From positions 1,054,001 through 1,118,000 of the forward strand of contig JAHWDD010000009.1 of assembly GCA_023897205.1 (NCBI GenBank): DNA of 64,000 bases, in the 5' to 3' direction. This document shows, one piece after another, positions 34,211 through 46,387 of the stretch (position 1 is its first letter; every line of letters begins with the position of its first letter). A model generated the notes under the pieces. The model had not been told where the DNA came from. It worked only from the letters and a program-made list of their open reading frames with translations, and searched no databases. The position numbers were made by a program, and so were the translations under genes. Source of the stretch: Exophiala sp. HKRS030. Its lineage: Eukaryota > Ascomycota > Eurotiomycetes > Chaetothyriales > Herpotrichiellaceae.

Positions 34211-35209
34211 ATGGATGTATTGAACGCACGTCGAGGAGCCTCCGTTTGATGACGTGGGTGCAAAGACGTTTAGACCACTCTATAGAGCCAGGAAGTATGA
34301 AGTGTTAGTGTTCACCATCAATCAATAGTATGGCGGGATGCATTTTCTCTCAACAATCAGGGGGTGTGTCCTTGTATAGAGCTCTCGGATCCTCTGCTCG
34401 GCGGAAGCCGATTCCTCTGTCACATCCTGACTCATCGACGTATGATCGCCACCCAGCTTCGCCAAAACCTGGCGTTCACTCCTGTTGAGAAGCAATTCCG
34501 TGACGACGGGGATCACCGCTTCCAGTCTGCAATACTGGCTGCTCATTGGATCAATCTGCAGGCTTAACCCCGTGTCCTATCATGGACACGGTCAAATCGA
34601 AGCTGGCAAAACTTCAACGTTCTCTTCTGGCCGCAAGGCAAAAGGCTCCGTTTTCTCTAGTCATATTGTTTGTTACAGTACAGGAGACTCATGAAGCGGC
34701 ACTCTTACCAGGTATGGACCATCGCGCTCGCAGTCTGGTTACCGATCGATCTCGGCTCTGTGCTATCAATCATCTATCTGAACACTGAAGGCATTACAAG
34801 TGGCCGACCTGCGGTGGGCACTGCTCTTACTTTCATTCAGATACCCTGCAGCACCTAGTCTGAGGCCTTATTCGTTGGCCAAAAGTGCAAAAGTCTCAAA
34901 GTAGTATATTACCAACTGCCTCCTTATCGTGTGTTCTTATTGGCACACCATATATCTGATGGTTTAGCGGATGCCAGGAACTGCGGCCTTTGATGGTGCC
35001 GAAATCGCCTCCCTGTTTCAGTTCGACCTTCTGCACAATCGAGACCTCGTGCATTTGTTATTGGGCCGGCAACTGGAGTGTGATGGTCTATGTCGATAAC
35101 AACGAGGGCGCTCGGCCGCTGCTGGACGTCGCGCATCTGTTTTACGCACAGAGCTTAGTGGAAGGCTACATTTCACACCCATTCCTTCCCAAGAGCCGCG
35201 AGTGTCGAC
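34211..35209. other. Intergenic, 999 nt, with possible gene remnants
   Basis: No complete gene is supported. A minus-strand open stretch at 34322-34546 (74 codons, ending at a stop, containing RLEAVIPVVTELLLNRSE) has a protein-like composition and may be the 3' exon of a decayed gene, but no upstream exons could be joined to it. Confidence 0.4.
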
Positions 35210-36923
35210 ATGGAGCCCAGCCGGGAGCTCTTTGAATACACCTCTGGTAGATGGCTGTAGGTATTTCAATTCTTCAACGAATCACAAGTTGACGTTGTCA
35301 CAGGTACAATGAGTCCCTTCGACTCTCAGAACGACGACTAATTTTCAATGTCAGTGAGCTCAAAAGGGCCGCTGCCAGGTGCGTACACAAGCCAGAGTCC
35401 GAAGTTAGCCAATTCTTCAAGCTTGCCGAAGGTGGCTTCAACCAGGTGTTCCAGATTACGATGGAAGATGGCACTGATGTTGTGGCCCGCCTTCCGTACG
35501 CCTCAACACAACCCCATCGACTTGCTCTAGCCAGCGAAGTTGCAACTCTGGACCTGGTTCGTGCTGCTGGCATACCCGTTCCAAAGGTTCTGGAATACTC
35601 TATAGATGCTGGAAATCCCGTGGGAGCCGAGTACATGATCATGGAGAAACTTCCCGGTCGTCCTATTGGAGATATGTGGTTCGATTTGACTGAAGATCAG
35701 CGGCTTAAGATTGTCTCAGAAATTGTGCAAGCAGAACTCAAACTTTCCAGGATCGATCTACCAGCATATGGTAGTATTTACTACGAATGTGATCTGCCCC
35801 CTGATACATCCCGCGCCAGCGGCATGATGCCCGTGCCATTCGACGGAAGAAAATTGTGCATTGGCCCTCACACGAGCTTGAGATGGTGGTACAAGGAGCG
35901 TGAGTCCTTGGATATTGACCGTGGTCCTCGTATGTTATCTCATCGCTCACCATTACGGGCTTTACACTAAACACTTGTGCAGACCGATCCCCACTCGAGT
36001 TGCTTTCTTGCGTCGCCGCTAAAGAATTGTCATGGCTCAAAGCGTTTGGGCGTCCCCGCCTCCCGTTTGAACGGGCATATCGTGAATGCATGAACTACAA
36101 AAAGTCTCGACCGGAAGAACATATCGAAAGCTTGAGGAACTATCTGAAGATAGCCCCCTACTTGGTCCCAAAGGAAGCAAAATTTCACCGGCCAATTCTC
36201 CGGCACCCCGACCTCCAACCAAACAACATATTCGTTTCAGAGAACCTAGATATTGTTGGAATCATAGACTGGCAGCATTGCTCTGTGCTCCCCCAGTTTC
36301 TGGCTGCTGGTATTCCAAATTACATGCAGAATTACCACGACGAAGTATCACTAAACTTTCTCCCGCCAAAATTACCCGAAAATCTGGCTGACATGGACGA
36401 TGACGAACGTTCTGAAGCTTTGGAAAAATTTCGACGACGTCATCTTCATTTTTTCTATCTAGGCTTCACCCAGAGGCTTAATGGAGCGCATTTCGAGGTG
36501 TTGGATCGACGGACGGATCTCTTGACTCGAAAGATCTTCAGCCATGCTGGCGAGCCCTGGGAGGGCAACAATATCCCACTCAAAGCAGACCTGATCCACG
36601 TAACGCGAGTCTGGCAACTGCTGATGGAGGAGAACGGATCCTCTGGACCGACGATTCCTCGATGTCCTATTGCCTTTACTGAACCTGATGTCCACCGTAC
36701 CATCAACATCCTACAACAACAGGAGGACATTGACACCCAGCTTGATAATATCCGGAGTACCATTGGGATTGGTACGGACGGATGGACCTCCAAGGAGGAG
36801 TATAGGGGAGCTGTAGAACGGGCAAGACTAATCAAAACCCAGGGTGTGGATGGCCTTGACACTGAAGAGGAGAAGGAGATGACTTTGAAGCACTGGCCAT
36901 TTGATGATTTTGATGAAGAATGA
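35210..36923 (+). CDS. APH-family phosphotransferase (AIM9/aminoglycoside-phosphotransferase-like)
   Basis: Kinase-fold small-molecule phosphotransferase of 537 residues; exons 35210-35256, 35304-35929 and 35983-36923. The N-terminus ELFEYTSGRWLYNE is typical of the fungal family and decides the short first exon. The P-loop region is KLAEGGFNQVFQ, followed by VVARLPY (lysine position replaced by arginine) and EYMIMEKLPG. The catalytic loop is HPDLQPNNIF and the metal-binding motif is GIIDWQH. The C-terminal third is helical and charged. Fungal genomes carry many such genes, often adjacent to accessory clusters; the substrate is unknown. The start is the first ATG in frame after a stop-free leader, so a slightly longer N-terminus is possible. 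Confidence 0.87.
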
Positions 36924-37217
36924 TGTGATGGGAACCTTCTGTCCCGAAAAGGTCACTCGCTGTTAGAGCAAATCACAAGACAGAGACTGACAAAATATCA
37001 ATCGTGATGGGAGGAGAAACATCGAACTCGGCGAATTCGGCCGGTAAGTGTTTGTCAAACTCGTATTCTTTGGACTATAGTATACTTCCTGATACAGAGT
37101 ACTATCCCAACTCTTCAAAGTACTTCATTGCTACGTCATGATCAATTCATGAGTGCTCACCTATATCGTTGTCTGTCTTACAACCTGCTTCACTGATGTT
37201 GCTGTATTGTCCTTTGA

Positions 37218-38247
37218 TCAATTCGCAAGCATTCTCTTTGCAGTCTCCTCAAACGACTCTGGAGGTCGTCCAAGCAATCTTCCGAGCTCGCCATTGACGA
37301 CTGAGGTTTCGCCATTGCGTATCGCTTCAAATACTGTCGTCCAGTCTCTCGCTACGGTGTTGCCCGGGCCATGAGATCCGAGCTTCTGCACTACCCTGGG
37401 ATTTTGTGCATGTTCGTCCACAGAGACCCGTTCGATCGATGCGTCTCCTCCACCGAGCCTACCGAGAACCTTGACGGTCTCCTTCAAAGACCAATCCTTG
37501 GGGCCGGTGAGGATGATGATCTTGTTGATATACTGGGGATTGGTTGGGTCGTCGACATATTCCTTCACAAGTTTGGCCGTTCCTTCTCCCAGGTCCTTGA
37601 TGCAAGCCCAAGCTATGCCAGGTCCGGTGCCGTCGTGAGGTAACTGAGCCTTGCTGTTGCTCGCTTTCGGATCGAAGAACGAGGTATACATCGGCCACGT
37701 CTCAGAGTATATTCCCTCTCGGATGACTGTGAATGTGAAGTTTCTCTTCCTTTCACGACCTGTCGATACCTCTCTCAACCAGGCCTCCGTCCGCACATGT
37801 GCCTGCATGACGTATGCTGCCGAGGTCGGTTAACCGTCCCCCCCAAACCCCAACGAGGTGTAGAAGACGTGCTCGATGCCCGGCGTACTTTCTAGAGCCG
37901 CTGTAATGGCTTTCTGATGGGCCTAGGTGACACAAGTCAGCGAGGAGATCTTCGAGATGAGCCACTCAACGACTCGGAGCTCATACCCGGAAGCGGTGCT
38001 CGATTTGAATGCTAGGGTATGAAATCAGCAGCAGATACGATATACCGTTGAAGGCATCCTTGAGTGTCTCGGGCGCATCGTAATCGGCCTTGCGGGTCTC
38101 GACGCCAGCTTTGATTAGATCTTCTGGAATCTTTTCCGGATGTCGAGAAATAAGAACAACCTGTTGTGGTGGAAGTAGATTGCACAGCGCAGATCTGGTA
38201 GCAGAACCTAGCCTACCAGAGGCGGGGAAGACAGCGACCTTTTTCAT
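37218..38247 (-). pseudogene. NmrA-like NAD(P)-binding protein with in-frame stop
   Basis: NmrA/TMR-type atypical SDR, which bind NAD(P) and often act as redox sensors or reductases. Exon 1 38247-37987 encodes the cofactor strand VAVFPASGRLGSAT and continues to IEHRF; exon 2 37922-37218 encodes the rest, ending ETAKRMLAN. The same frame runs on both sides of a TAA at 37832-37830 (FYTSLGFGGDG, stop, PTSAAYVMQAH), so a single-base change rather than a frameshift is implied. No intron of workable length removes it; a candidate gttaac...ggcag would be only 18 nt. If translation began at the downstream ATG (37808) the product would lack the cofactor domain. Either a recent pseudogene, readthrough, or a base error. 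Confidence 0.75.
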
Positions 38248-38936
38248 GTTGATGGTAACGAACTGTTATGACGAGTATCTTGTGTGAACGGATGTAGTTC
38301 TCGTAATAGACTAGATGCTATATACATCATGCCTTGGATAATTTGGTCCGGTGATTTCTAAGACTCCAACTGGCTCCGCTTCGGCAAATCTCTTTAGTAT
38401 GTAGGTCTGGAGTGAAGTCATTGAGGTGGAGATCAATCGTGATCCCGTATGCTTTATTCTCACAACACTGCCAAACAACAACGACACAGACTCTCGTTGG
38501 ATAATGGTACTGCTCTCATAGTATCTATATACCTAGCAGACTCACACCCGCCTCTATCTGCAGAAGCATGAGTAAGTGTCAGAGAGATATATCGGTGGTG
38601 GCAGTTGAGGAGAATCGAGATGCATCTATATCAATATCCACTCCACCGTAGTAATTGCACTTCTGGATTACATGCTCCATCGACACCAATGGTCCTATCG
38701 CTTTGTCACCACCCACCACCATCGTTACTCTTCTTGGGTCTCCCTTCCCGGTGGTGAGGAATGGTCAGCCATTATCTCAATAGCTCACGATGTGTATGTA
38801 TCGAAGTCGATCTTCGGAACTAACTTCCACATATCCCTCCATTCCAACACGGGTTCACTCGACAGCTTATCAACCCCCGCGGCGTTATTGGTTTGATTGA
38901 ATCTACAAAAACCTTCAAGTCTTCGATAGCCAGACA
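38248..38936. promoter_or_regulatory. Divergent region, NmrA-like / regulator 3
   Basis: 689 nt between oppositely directed starts. No gene is supported. CAC/CCACC-rich stretches occur near 38690-38720. Confidence 0.4.
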
Positions 38937-40910
38937 ATGAGCAGCCCGACCATGGATGCCAGCATCCGCAATACTCAGCGTGCGCCGCTCTCATGCATAA
39001 GCTGTTACAAGAGGAAAGTCAAGTGCGATAAGAAAATCCCCTGTGGACAATGTATTCGACGCGGCGCAGTGTCAACCTGTCGTCGAGAACAGGTCAAGGT
39101 CAAAGGCCAGCTGATACAGTAAGCCTTTTGTTTCTTCTTCTTATGATCTCAGACGAGAGACCCTAACCGGCCACGAGGGTAAATGGCGATGTCGATTACT
39201 CCGGATCCACTTATCAGGACCTCGTTCTCGAGAACATGGCCCTGAAAGCACAAGTCCATGCGACGGCGTCTGGCGTGGCGCAATATCCTGCCACCGACGG
39301 CGACGACCTTTTCGTCCTCGATGAGATGACTGAGGCTCCATCGGTCCACCTGTTTGATCATATGACCTACAAGCATTCCCCTCGCACAGTGTCGTGTTGG
39401 GACGATGTTGTCTTTCCAACCAGAGAGCAAAGTGGTTATCTCATCCTCCAGGCTCGAGAAAGGATTGCGTGGATTCATTACGCCTTGCATCACCCGACAT
39501 TTGAGCAGGAGCACGACTATTTCTGGAACCGAACAAGTACTCATGAAGATCGTCTGGCCTATGACCCTGCATGGCTAGCTATCTACTTTAGCACACTCAG
39601 TGTGAGTCGCGAGTTAAACCCTACAAAGAAAAAGAAAGATACGATCCGCACTAACCAACACAGGCCGTCCTAGTGTTTCTCCACGACGAGGACACCCCGT
39701 CCTCCCCCGCCTCGAGGTCTTTCGTACCATCACCGATGCGGAAGTGGTATGATACGGCAGTTTTCTTCCTGGAAAAGGCCGACTACCTACGTGTCCCCAC
39801 GTTGATGACTGTACAGACGATAGCAATCCTAGGCATTGTGTTCAACAACGTCGGCGACTTTCACTTCCACCATAATCTATGGGGTGTTGCTGTACGAACG
39901 GCGCAGACGATCAAGATCAACAATGAACAGTATTTGGCTTCACGGCATCCAATAGAACGGGAGGTCTGCCGAAGGGTTTGGTGGACCCTGACCATCTGCG
40001 ACTGGTTTATCTTTACCCTGTCTTTCCGAAAAAAAAAGAAAAACAAACTGACTAATATCCTAGGTTGCCACTGCCACAGAGAACTCCCACGCTTCTGGAA
40101 CAAGATTTCAACGTCAATCTACCGGCCATTAAAGACGACGATGAGCTGGCTGGGGCCAAACTTCGCCCGGCCAGCCACCCTCGGAAAGTCCACTATCACA
40201 TCGTCATGATCCGCATAGCCACGGTATATTACCGGTACCGACTCGCGTTGAGGCTGGGCCGGTGGACGAACTCGACGATTGTCGATCTGGTCACCAAGAC
40301 GGACGACAGACTGGCTCAGATCATCGGCGAACTCCCAACCTGGCTCCAGAACGATGCTGGCACTGGCGGTGGCGCCCTTCCAGCAGCGGCGGCGCACCCG
40401 CGGCCCAAGTACCGAGACGTAGATTATCCTTGGATATCGGGGCAGAGGACGAAACTGAGCATGCTGTTGCATAACGTGAGGATCACCATCAACAAGTCTC
40501 TCCAGAACTTGTGGTTGGATCAAGGCTTGGTGTTTCAAAGGGTGCGCTCTATATGTCTTGACTCTTCGAACGCAATCATCTCTTTGGCTCTAGACGGTGG
40601 CGAACCTATCGAAAGGCTGAATTCTTGGTACGTGTGTGATACTACCTTTCTTTCTCCACACGGACTCTCTCCATTCGGGGGGTTCGGGGGCTAACTGATG
40701 CATTCAAAAATAAGGGCCGTCGTGGCGAATCTATTCTCTGCAGCAGTGACCATTGCCACTGAAGAACAACTCCAAGGCGGCAGTGTCAACGAGGACCCTT
40801 CTAGCCCTGTGCGGAGGTGCATGGCTTTCTTTGAGTCGGTCCAGGAGCACAATCAAGTGGCAGTTGCTGCTCTGGAAATGCTTCACGCCATAACCTCGAG
40901 ATCTGGGTAA
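38937..40910 (+). CDS. Zn2Cys6 transcription factor (regulator 3)
   Basis: Nuclear regulator, 568 residues; exons 38937-39118, 39178-39601, 39664-40004, 40064-40627 and 40715-40910. The zinc cluster at about residues 20-48 reads LSCISCYKRKVKCDKK, then IPCGQC and STC. The fungal_trans core shows VRTAQTIKINNEQYL and REVCRRVWWTLTICDW, the latter completed across an intron containing a run of nine A residues. The 3' end is less certain: a final small exon past 40910 is possible, although the TAA at 40908-40910 is simplest. It converges on the dioxygenase gene with only 77 nt between stops. Control of the dioxygenase and GMC genes is possible but unproven. Confidence 0.87.
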
Positions 40911-40987
40911 ATGAACAAGCATCTTGACACCACTACCAGCATTCATCACCAAACTACGGGAACTAGCCGAATATAACAGTAGGCTCA

Positions 40988-42250
40988 TCAGTAACTCTTC
41001 ACACCTGCAAGCCGGAGCACGGTGTCTGTCTCGACGACATCGTTCACCGGCCTGACTCTCTTACAAGCATCCGGTTTGCCGAAGCGCAATTCGTCCACAC
41101 TCGTGCCGTCAAAGATGTTCATGTTTGGCCAGTGCGTCTGAAGCAATGATCAGTGAATATGCTTTTCTGGTCCGACAGCAAAACGAATACTTACCGTTGG
41201 CTTGCGCTCATGAAAGAGCTGTGCCTTCAACTTGAGATCTTTTTCACTGGCGAACCGGGCAGGTGCGTAACAAGCGTCTTTTGTGTGCCAGCCAGTTAGC
41301 AAACGTCGACTGAGGATGTGTCTTGTTGGGGGAGGTGGGGGGCCAATCTTACAAACGATTGATCTGACCTGCTGACTTTCCGGCAGCCTGTTGTAGTGAA
41401 TCGTCCGGGAATCCCAGATGATCAAGTCCCCTGGATCAGCGCAGACTTTGACGACCTCGCAACCGGCCTCCTTGAACCAGTCCACTTCCTCGGCGATAAA
41501 GGAGAAATAGTCCTCTGGACCCCACGTCCTCGGCTCTGGTGGCATGCCGTGTTTCTTGAAGTACTCTGCTATGAGGTTATGGGAGCCTCGGACCACGACC
41601 AGGCCCCCGTCCTGTGGTCCATTGGGAGCGAAGTTTATGATCCCCTGCGCACAGACTAGACCCTTGCGTTTCGGCGACTGGTCGATATGAGGCCACGGCT
41701 TCACGTCGGCACGCTCTGGTTGTGGCAGTGTGAAGTTCATCCCGTCAAAGGAGACGAGCAATTCGTCCGTACCCCAGAGTTTGGCAAAGGCGTCGAGGAC
41801 TCCCGGTTCGCTGTGTGCGAGTACTTGTCAGTTTGGGGACGGAATCTGGAGCAGTTGAGGCCCCGGCCGCGGTGCAACTTACGTCCGAGCGTCCCAGACA
41901 AAGTCCTCGTGCGGAGTTCCATATTCGTGGTACATTCCTCCCCTGGGCACGCATGTGTTAGCTTCTCGAAGAGCAAAAGCAATGAAGGTTTTGTTCTGGG
42001 GGTTCTGTCGTTACTTCATGTTCCTAGGAAGATGTTCTGGTCCCCATGTCGATGGATTGTGCCTGTCAAACCCGTACGGAAACGTCTCCATCCACCGGTA
42101 CATTCTTTCGACGTATGACGATGCCCTTTCAGGACTGATTACACCTTTGACAACAACAAATCCGTCTCGAAAGAGATCATCACGCCAATCACCATGATGA
42201 ATGCTTGTGTCGACGACTGATGAGATTGGTTGTTCGATTTTGTGAGGCAT
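40988..42250 (-). CDS. Phytanoyl-CoA dioxygenase (PhyH)-like Fe(II)/2-oxoglutarate enzyme
   Basis: Non-haem iron dioxygenase, 328 residues; exons 42250-42015, 41942-41883, 41810-41353, 41277-41195 and 41137-40988. The iron-binding facial triad is visible: PWPHIDQSP (His and Asp) and WDSRTIHYN (second His). DPGDLIIW precedes it as usual. The N-terminus DGFVVVKGVISPERA is the family signature for the first strand. The C-terminal THWPNMNIFDG is joined over the last intron and matches a fungal subgroup that includes secondary-metabolite and catabolic oxygenases. The fourth exon is short and uses an aaaag acceptor. It would hydroxylate or desaturate an acyl or cyclic substrate. The upstream region carries the large microsatellite. 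Confidence 0.9.
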
Positions 42251-42327
42251 TCTTGGATGACTTTTTGATGATGGTTAGTTTGATGAGATGGTTGGTGTTT
42301 CAATATATAGAGAGAGAGAGAGAGAGT

Positions 42328-42379
<52 letters not shown>

Positions 42380-43134
42380 CTTATGGGTGCGGTGCTGTTA
42401 TGTAGTATGATTTTGCCAGGGAGTAAGTATGCGGAGTGAGATCCAAAGAAAGGAAGAAAGGTCGATTCGAGTGCCACCCGGCTCCTTTTGACTGATACTT
42501 GTACGATCTAATTCATTTGCTTTACTTACCACCATTGACACGAACCGAACTGTGTCACATATGGGATACTAACCAACCAATGTCCAACGTCTATTCGATG
42601 AAAATACTCGGACGAGATCTTTTGATGACTTTGCTCTGAATGTGGTGGTGTGTGTGGATGATTCCTCGGCCGAGTTCGGGCGAGATATAGCCACCTATTC
42701 AAGGTTACGAATGAGGTTCAATACATTACCTCACGAATAACGAGGCATCATCATGTACATGCATGTATACTCCGTAGTTGGTGATTGAGTCATTTGGATC
42801 GTCATTAAACCAAACCAAAGCAACGATCCCTCACCAGTGCTGTTCTCTCACCCTATTAGTTGGTTTACTAGCTAGCTCCTCCCCCAGACTGTTTACTTCC
42901 CATCCAACAACCTTCAAGTCCCGGAGACGAGGATTTCCATCCCATTGTCCTCCTCAAAGCTCCCATCAAGACCCTCCTATCATATCCTGAGGTCTTCTTT
43001 TCCAATTTGAACCCGTCATGACGCAGAAGCACTGCTATCCTAGTGGCCCCATTTGCGTCTCCAATCAAGTTAAGCAAGAATCTTGGTATTGTTGTCGTAG
43101 TTTGTGGGTGTATGTTGTTTCTCTCCGACACAAC
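42251..43134. promoter_or_regulatory. Intergenic, 884 nt, promoter of the PhyH-like gene
   Basis: Holds the compound microsatellite, a CCAAT pentamer at 42577-42581 and a TACTCCGTA nonamer at 42768-42776. No gene is supported. Confidence 0.45.
42307..42376. repeat. Compound microsatellite (AG)n-(AT)n-(GT)n
   Basis: About 18 nt of AG repeats, a short TATATAT stretch, then about 40 nt of GT repeats. It lies 57 nt upstream of the PhyH-like start, in its probable leader or core promoter. Alternating purine/pyrimidine GT tracts can adopt Z-DNA and vary in length between strains. Confidence 0.9.
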
Positions 43135-45216
43135 TCACACGGGACCCGCGTCTGTACCAATACCAACAGGTGTAACGACCATCACTATCCTTCCTCGAAT
43201 GATGTCCGCCGCACGCTCCCCGACCGCGTACGCCACACTCTGCAGATGAGCCCCCGGCACGACGGGGTACACACTCGTGTCGACGATCCTCAATCCTTTG
43301 GTGCCGTACACGTTGAGATCGGCGTCGACCACTCCACCCAGCCCGCGAGGCATCATCGCACACGTGCCGGAGTAGTGGTACTCTGTATTGATCCCTTGTC
43401 GTACAATCCCTTCCAATTCAGGTCTGGTCGCGTTCGCGGGGACTTGACCGTAAGACGGCTCTAGGGTTTGTACGGCGTCGGTGTCGAGGATGCGTTGATT
43501 GAATTCCATCGCCGCGAGCATGATCTCAAAGTCGAGCGGGTGGCAGAGCCAGTTTGGGTTTATCGCCGGATCTACGGTCGCGTCCTGACATGTGATGTGC
43601 GTGGTCCCTCTTGACAGTGGACGCATGAGAGCTATGTCGAGACCGCCAGAGTTGTCATTCAGGATTTCGTATGCTGGTGTCGATTCTGACATGAGATTCT
43701 GCAGGATCAAGGGGTACTGAGCTTGGTATCCTGCCTGGAGGAATGGTCTGTTGGTCTTGTTACTGGGAAGCACACGTGGCGACGAATAGTACCCTTGAGA
43801 ATCTTGTGTGGCTGAGAGAATGAGGCTGCGGGCATACGTGTTGTTCGTGATCTGAGCCAGAGACGGAAACGCAATCGCCGTACTGGGCTTCGCTGTCCAA
43901 GGTCCAGTGTGAGAGGAAAAGTACTCTTGTGCGGACGTAGAGTTGAACGTGGAATTCGTGAGGAGCCATTGAGGGTTTGGATATGCCGGATTCTGATAAG
44001 GGTACGTCACCCTGAGAAGAGCGTGGTCTTGGAGGTTATTACCCACGCCGGCGAGATCCACCACGACAGAGATGTTGAGAGAAGACAACAGCTGGCCGTC
44101 GCCGACACCCGAGAGCTCGAGCACTTGTGGTGTATGGATGGCTCCCGCGGCCAGAATGACCTCACGGCGGGCCAAGAAACGGCGTCCATCGAGGGTCTGC
44201 TCGGCTCGGTTAGATGAGAACGGCACGGTACAAACTCACAGAACAACAATACACTTACCCTGACGCCAATGGCCTGTGGGACCACGCCACGCCTGAACAA
44301 GATGCGCCCTACTTGCGCATTGGTCAGGACGTGGTAGTTGGATCGGTTGGCGGCCTTGTCGTGGTACGCACGACGGGCGTCGGAGCGAGTCTGGCTGGCC
44401 GGGTCCATGGACGAGGGGAGGAAGTAGCTCCCAGCGGAGGTGCCCTCATTGGGATCGATGGGCGACGGAATCTCAAGAGTGTCGAGAGCAGCAAACCAAT
44501 TGTCTTACCTGGCGGTCAGTACATCGGTCCGTTCAGCCAGGTCTTGAGAGCAGTAGTAACGTACCTGTTTGCGGCCAGTAAAAGGCCGGATAGCTAACCT
44601 GGACGGGCCCAGAGGAGCCGTGGACAGCCGGATCAAAAGTCACAGGCTGGCGGTTAACATCGGCGTAGGCACGCGGAGTGTACGTTTCGGATTTCGTAAA
44701 GTAGGGAAGCAGACTGTTCCAATCCCATCCTGGATTGCCGAGAGAAGCCCAGAGATTGAAATCCTCTTGATTGCCACGGTTCCAGATCATGCCATTGACG
44801 AGACTGCCTCCTCCAACACCTCTGCCCATGGGTAGGACGTGGGTACGATTGTCTAGCTGTGTTTGTGGGAGAGTCAAGAGATTGTAAACGTAAAAGTCTG
44901 GTGGTTGTTCGCCGATAAACGCTGGAATGTTGATCATATTCTCGCCATGATCCCTAGGAAAATCAGTTTTCAACAAGAATAAAGGCAAAGCCAGAGAGAA
45001 ATACAGTGAGCCAGCCTCGATACAGAGGACAGAAATGCCAGGGTCTTCACTCAACCTTGTTGCCACGACCAAGCCAGAGATACCACATCCAACAACAACA
45101 TAATCAAAGGTGCTCTGGGTATCATTCCACCAGATGTCGTGACGAGAAGGGTAAGGCAAACAGAATACAAAACTCGCAAGCACAAGTAGCAGCGTGAGAA
45201 ATCGAGTGGATGTCAT
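43135..45216 (-). CDS. Secreted GMC oxidoreductase (aryl-alcohol oxidase/dehydrogenase-like)
   Basis: FAD-dependent glucose-methanol-choline family enzyme, 635 residues; exons 45216-45005, 44953-44565, 44503-44259 and 44196-43135. An N-terminal signal peptide (MTSTRFLTLLLVLASFVFCLP) indicates secretion. The FAD motif reads VVVGCGISG, with cysteine replacing the usual second glycine-rich position. PMGRGVGGGSLVNGMIWNRG is GMC signature 1 and AAGAIHTPQVLELSG is signature 2. The catalytic region YHYSGTCAM supplies the active-site histidine, and PGAHLQSVAYA the second His/Asn position. Several N-glycosylation sequons (NST, NNT, NAT) support an extracellular enzyme. Substrates in the family are aryl or aliphatic alcohols; a supply of H2O2 or oxidation of an external substrate is possible. 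Confidence 0.92.
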
Positions 45217-45664
45217 CTTGAAGAAAAGGATGAGAGGATGATGACTATCACTATCGGTAGAGCTTGCCAACGTACTGGTATTCTGCACAATCAAAGAGAA
45301 CCTCGGGATGAAATCACAACGTAGAGGATATAGGGTCTGTTGACAACGCAAGAAGTATGCCGAGAGTCATAATATCGCCAGTGAATACGTGTAAGACACG
45401 CAGGACTGTTCTGAAGACGAACTAGAGAAGGTCTGGATCAAACGTTTGCAAGTCACTGCGCAAACAGGACCTAGCAACCGCAGCGGCAGTATGGCCTTGT
45501 GTTGTGTGAATTGGCTGGTTGTATGAACATATTGGCTGGATGATTGCTATACAGTGTATGGGCGATAGCGATTTTTGGCTGACATTTAACATTGTGTATT
45601 GATTCATTCTTCGTCAAGAGAGAATACAAGATTACCGAAAGGATCTGTGGCGGTTGAGTAGCGG
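45217..45664. other. Intergenic, 448 nt
   Basis: Upstream of the GMC gene and downstream of the small coiled-coil gene. This is the boundary between the accessory stretch and the conserved block to the right. No gene is supported. Confidence 0.4.
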
Positions 45665-46387
45665 CTAGACTAGATAGGCAAACTTGTTCGGAACCAGAGG
45701 CGCCATCACCGTGGTAGAATTCAAGTTATACATTGAGACTGTTTCGGCTGGGCTAGGAGGGCTGAATACCGCCTGTGCGTATGGAGCAAGCTCAAAAGAT
45801 GGGATTTGTGGGTGCATGTGAGCGTCAGGACGTAAGGAGTGCAGAGGTCGCAAGAAAGGAGTTTGTGGTACATGATAGAACATTGGTCGATACCCTGGTA
45901 CAATGCGATTGAAGGGTGTTGTGGAGTAGCTGATCTGTCGGCAAACATCATATGGCTGTATCGATGTAGAGAAGGTCTTTGTTGTCCAACTGGAACGTAG
46001 TGGAGGCAATTCATGCATCGTTTGCTGTACTTGGCTGGTGAAACTTGGTGGACTGAACTGGGTTTGCTGCAGACTTTCCATTCGCGATAGTATATTGTTG
46101 AGTGACTCCCCTGTAGAGTGTAACAATTTCATGCATCTTCCCAATTTCCCACGCAGACTCTTCCTGCTCTTCCTCAATGGTTTAAGGACTTCTGAAGTGG
46201 ACTGCTCCGACAATGCTTTGGCAATCTTCGATTCAACATTCTGCAGTATCTTGTTGAGCTGTTTGCTGCGGTGTTGTTGGTCACCCAGAACCTGTTCCAG
46301 ATAAAGGCGTTCCTGCTGCAACCATGAGTATTGAGACGCACAGAGTGTCGGCTTGGACAGTGAATGGAATACTTCCGAGGATGACAT
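45665..46387 (-). CDS. Uncharacterised protein with coiled coil
   Basis: Open frame of 240 codons without introns. I do not recognise a family. Residues about 22-105 are rich in Leu, Lys, Gln and Glu with heptad-like spacing and a basic patch (KPLRKSRKSLRGKLGR), suggesting a coiled coil; the second half is rich in Pro, Ser, Tyr and His and probably disordered (PFLRPLHSLRPDAHMHPQ). A nuclear or scaffold role could fit but is not supported. A short upstream ATG-stop (about 46421) precedes it. It could carry an upstream exon. Confidence 0.5.
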   Translation of the reverse strand: MSSSEVFHSLSKPTLCASQYSWLQQERLYLEQVLGDQQHRSKQLNKILQNVESKIAKALSEQSTSEVLKPLRKSRKSLRGKLGRCMKLLHSTGESLNNILSRMESLQQTQFSPPSFTSQVQQTMHELPPLRSSWTTKTFSTSIQPYDVCRQISYSTTPFNRIVPGYRPMFYHVPQTPFLRPLHSLRPDAHMHPQIPSFELAPYAQAVFSPPSPAETVSMYNLNSTTVMAPLVPNKFAYLV

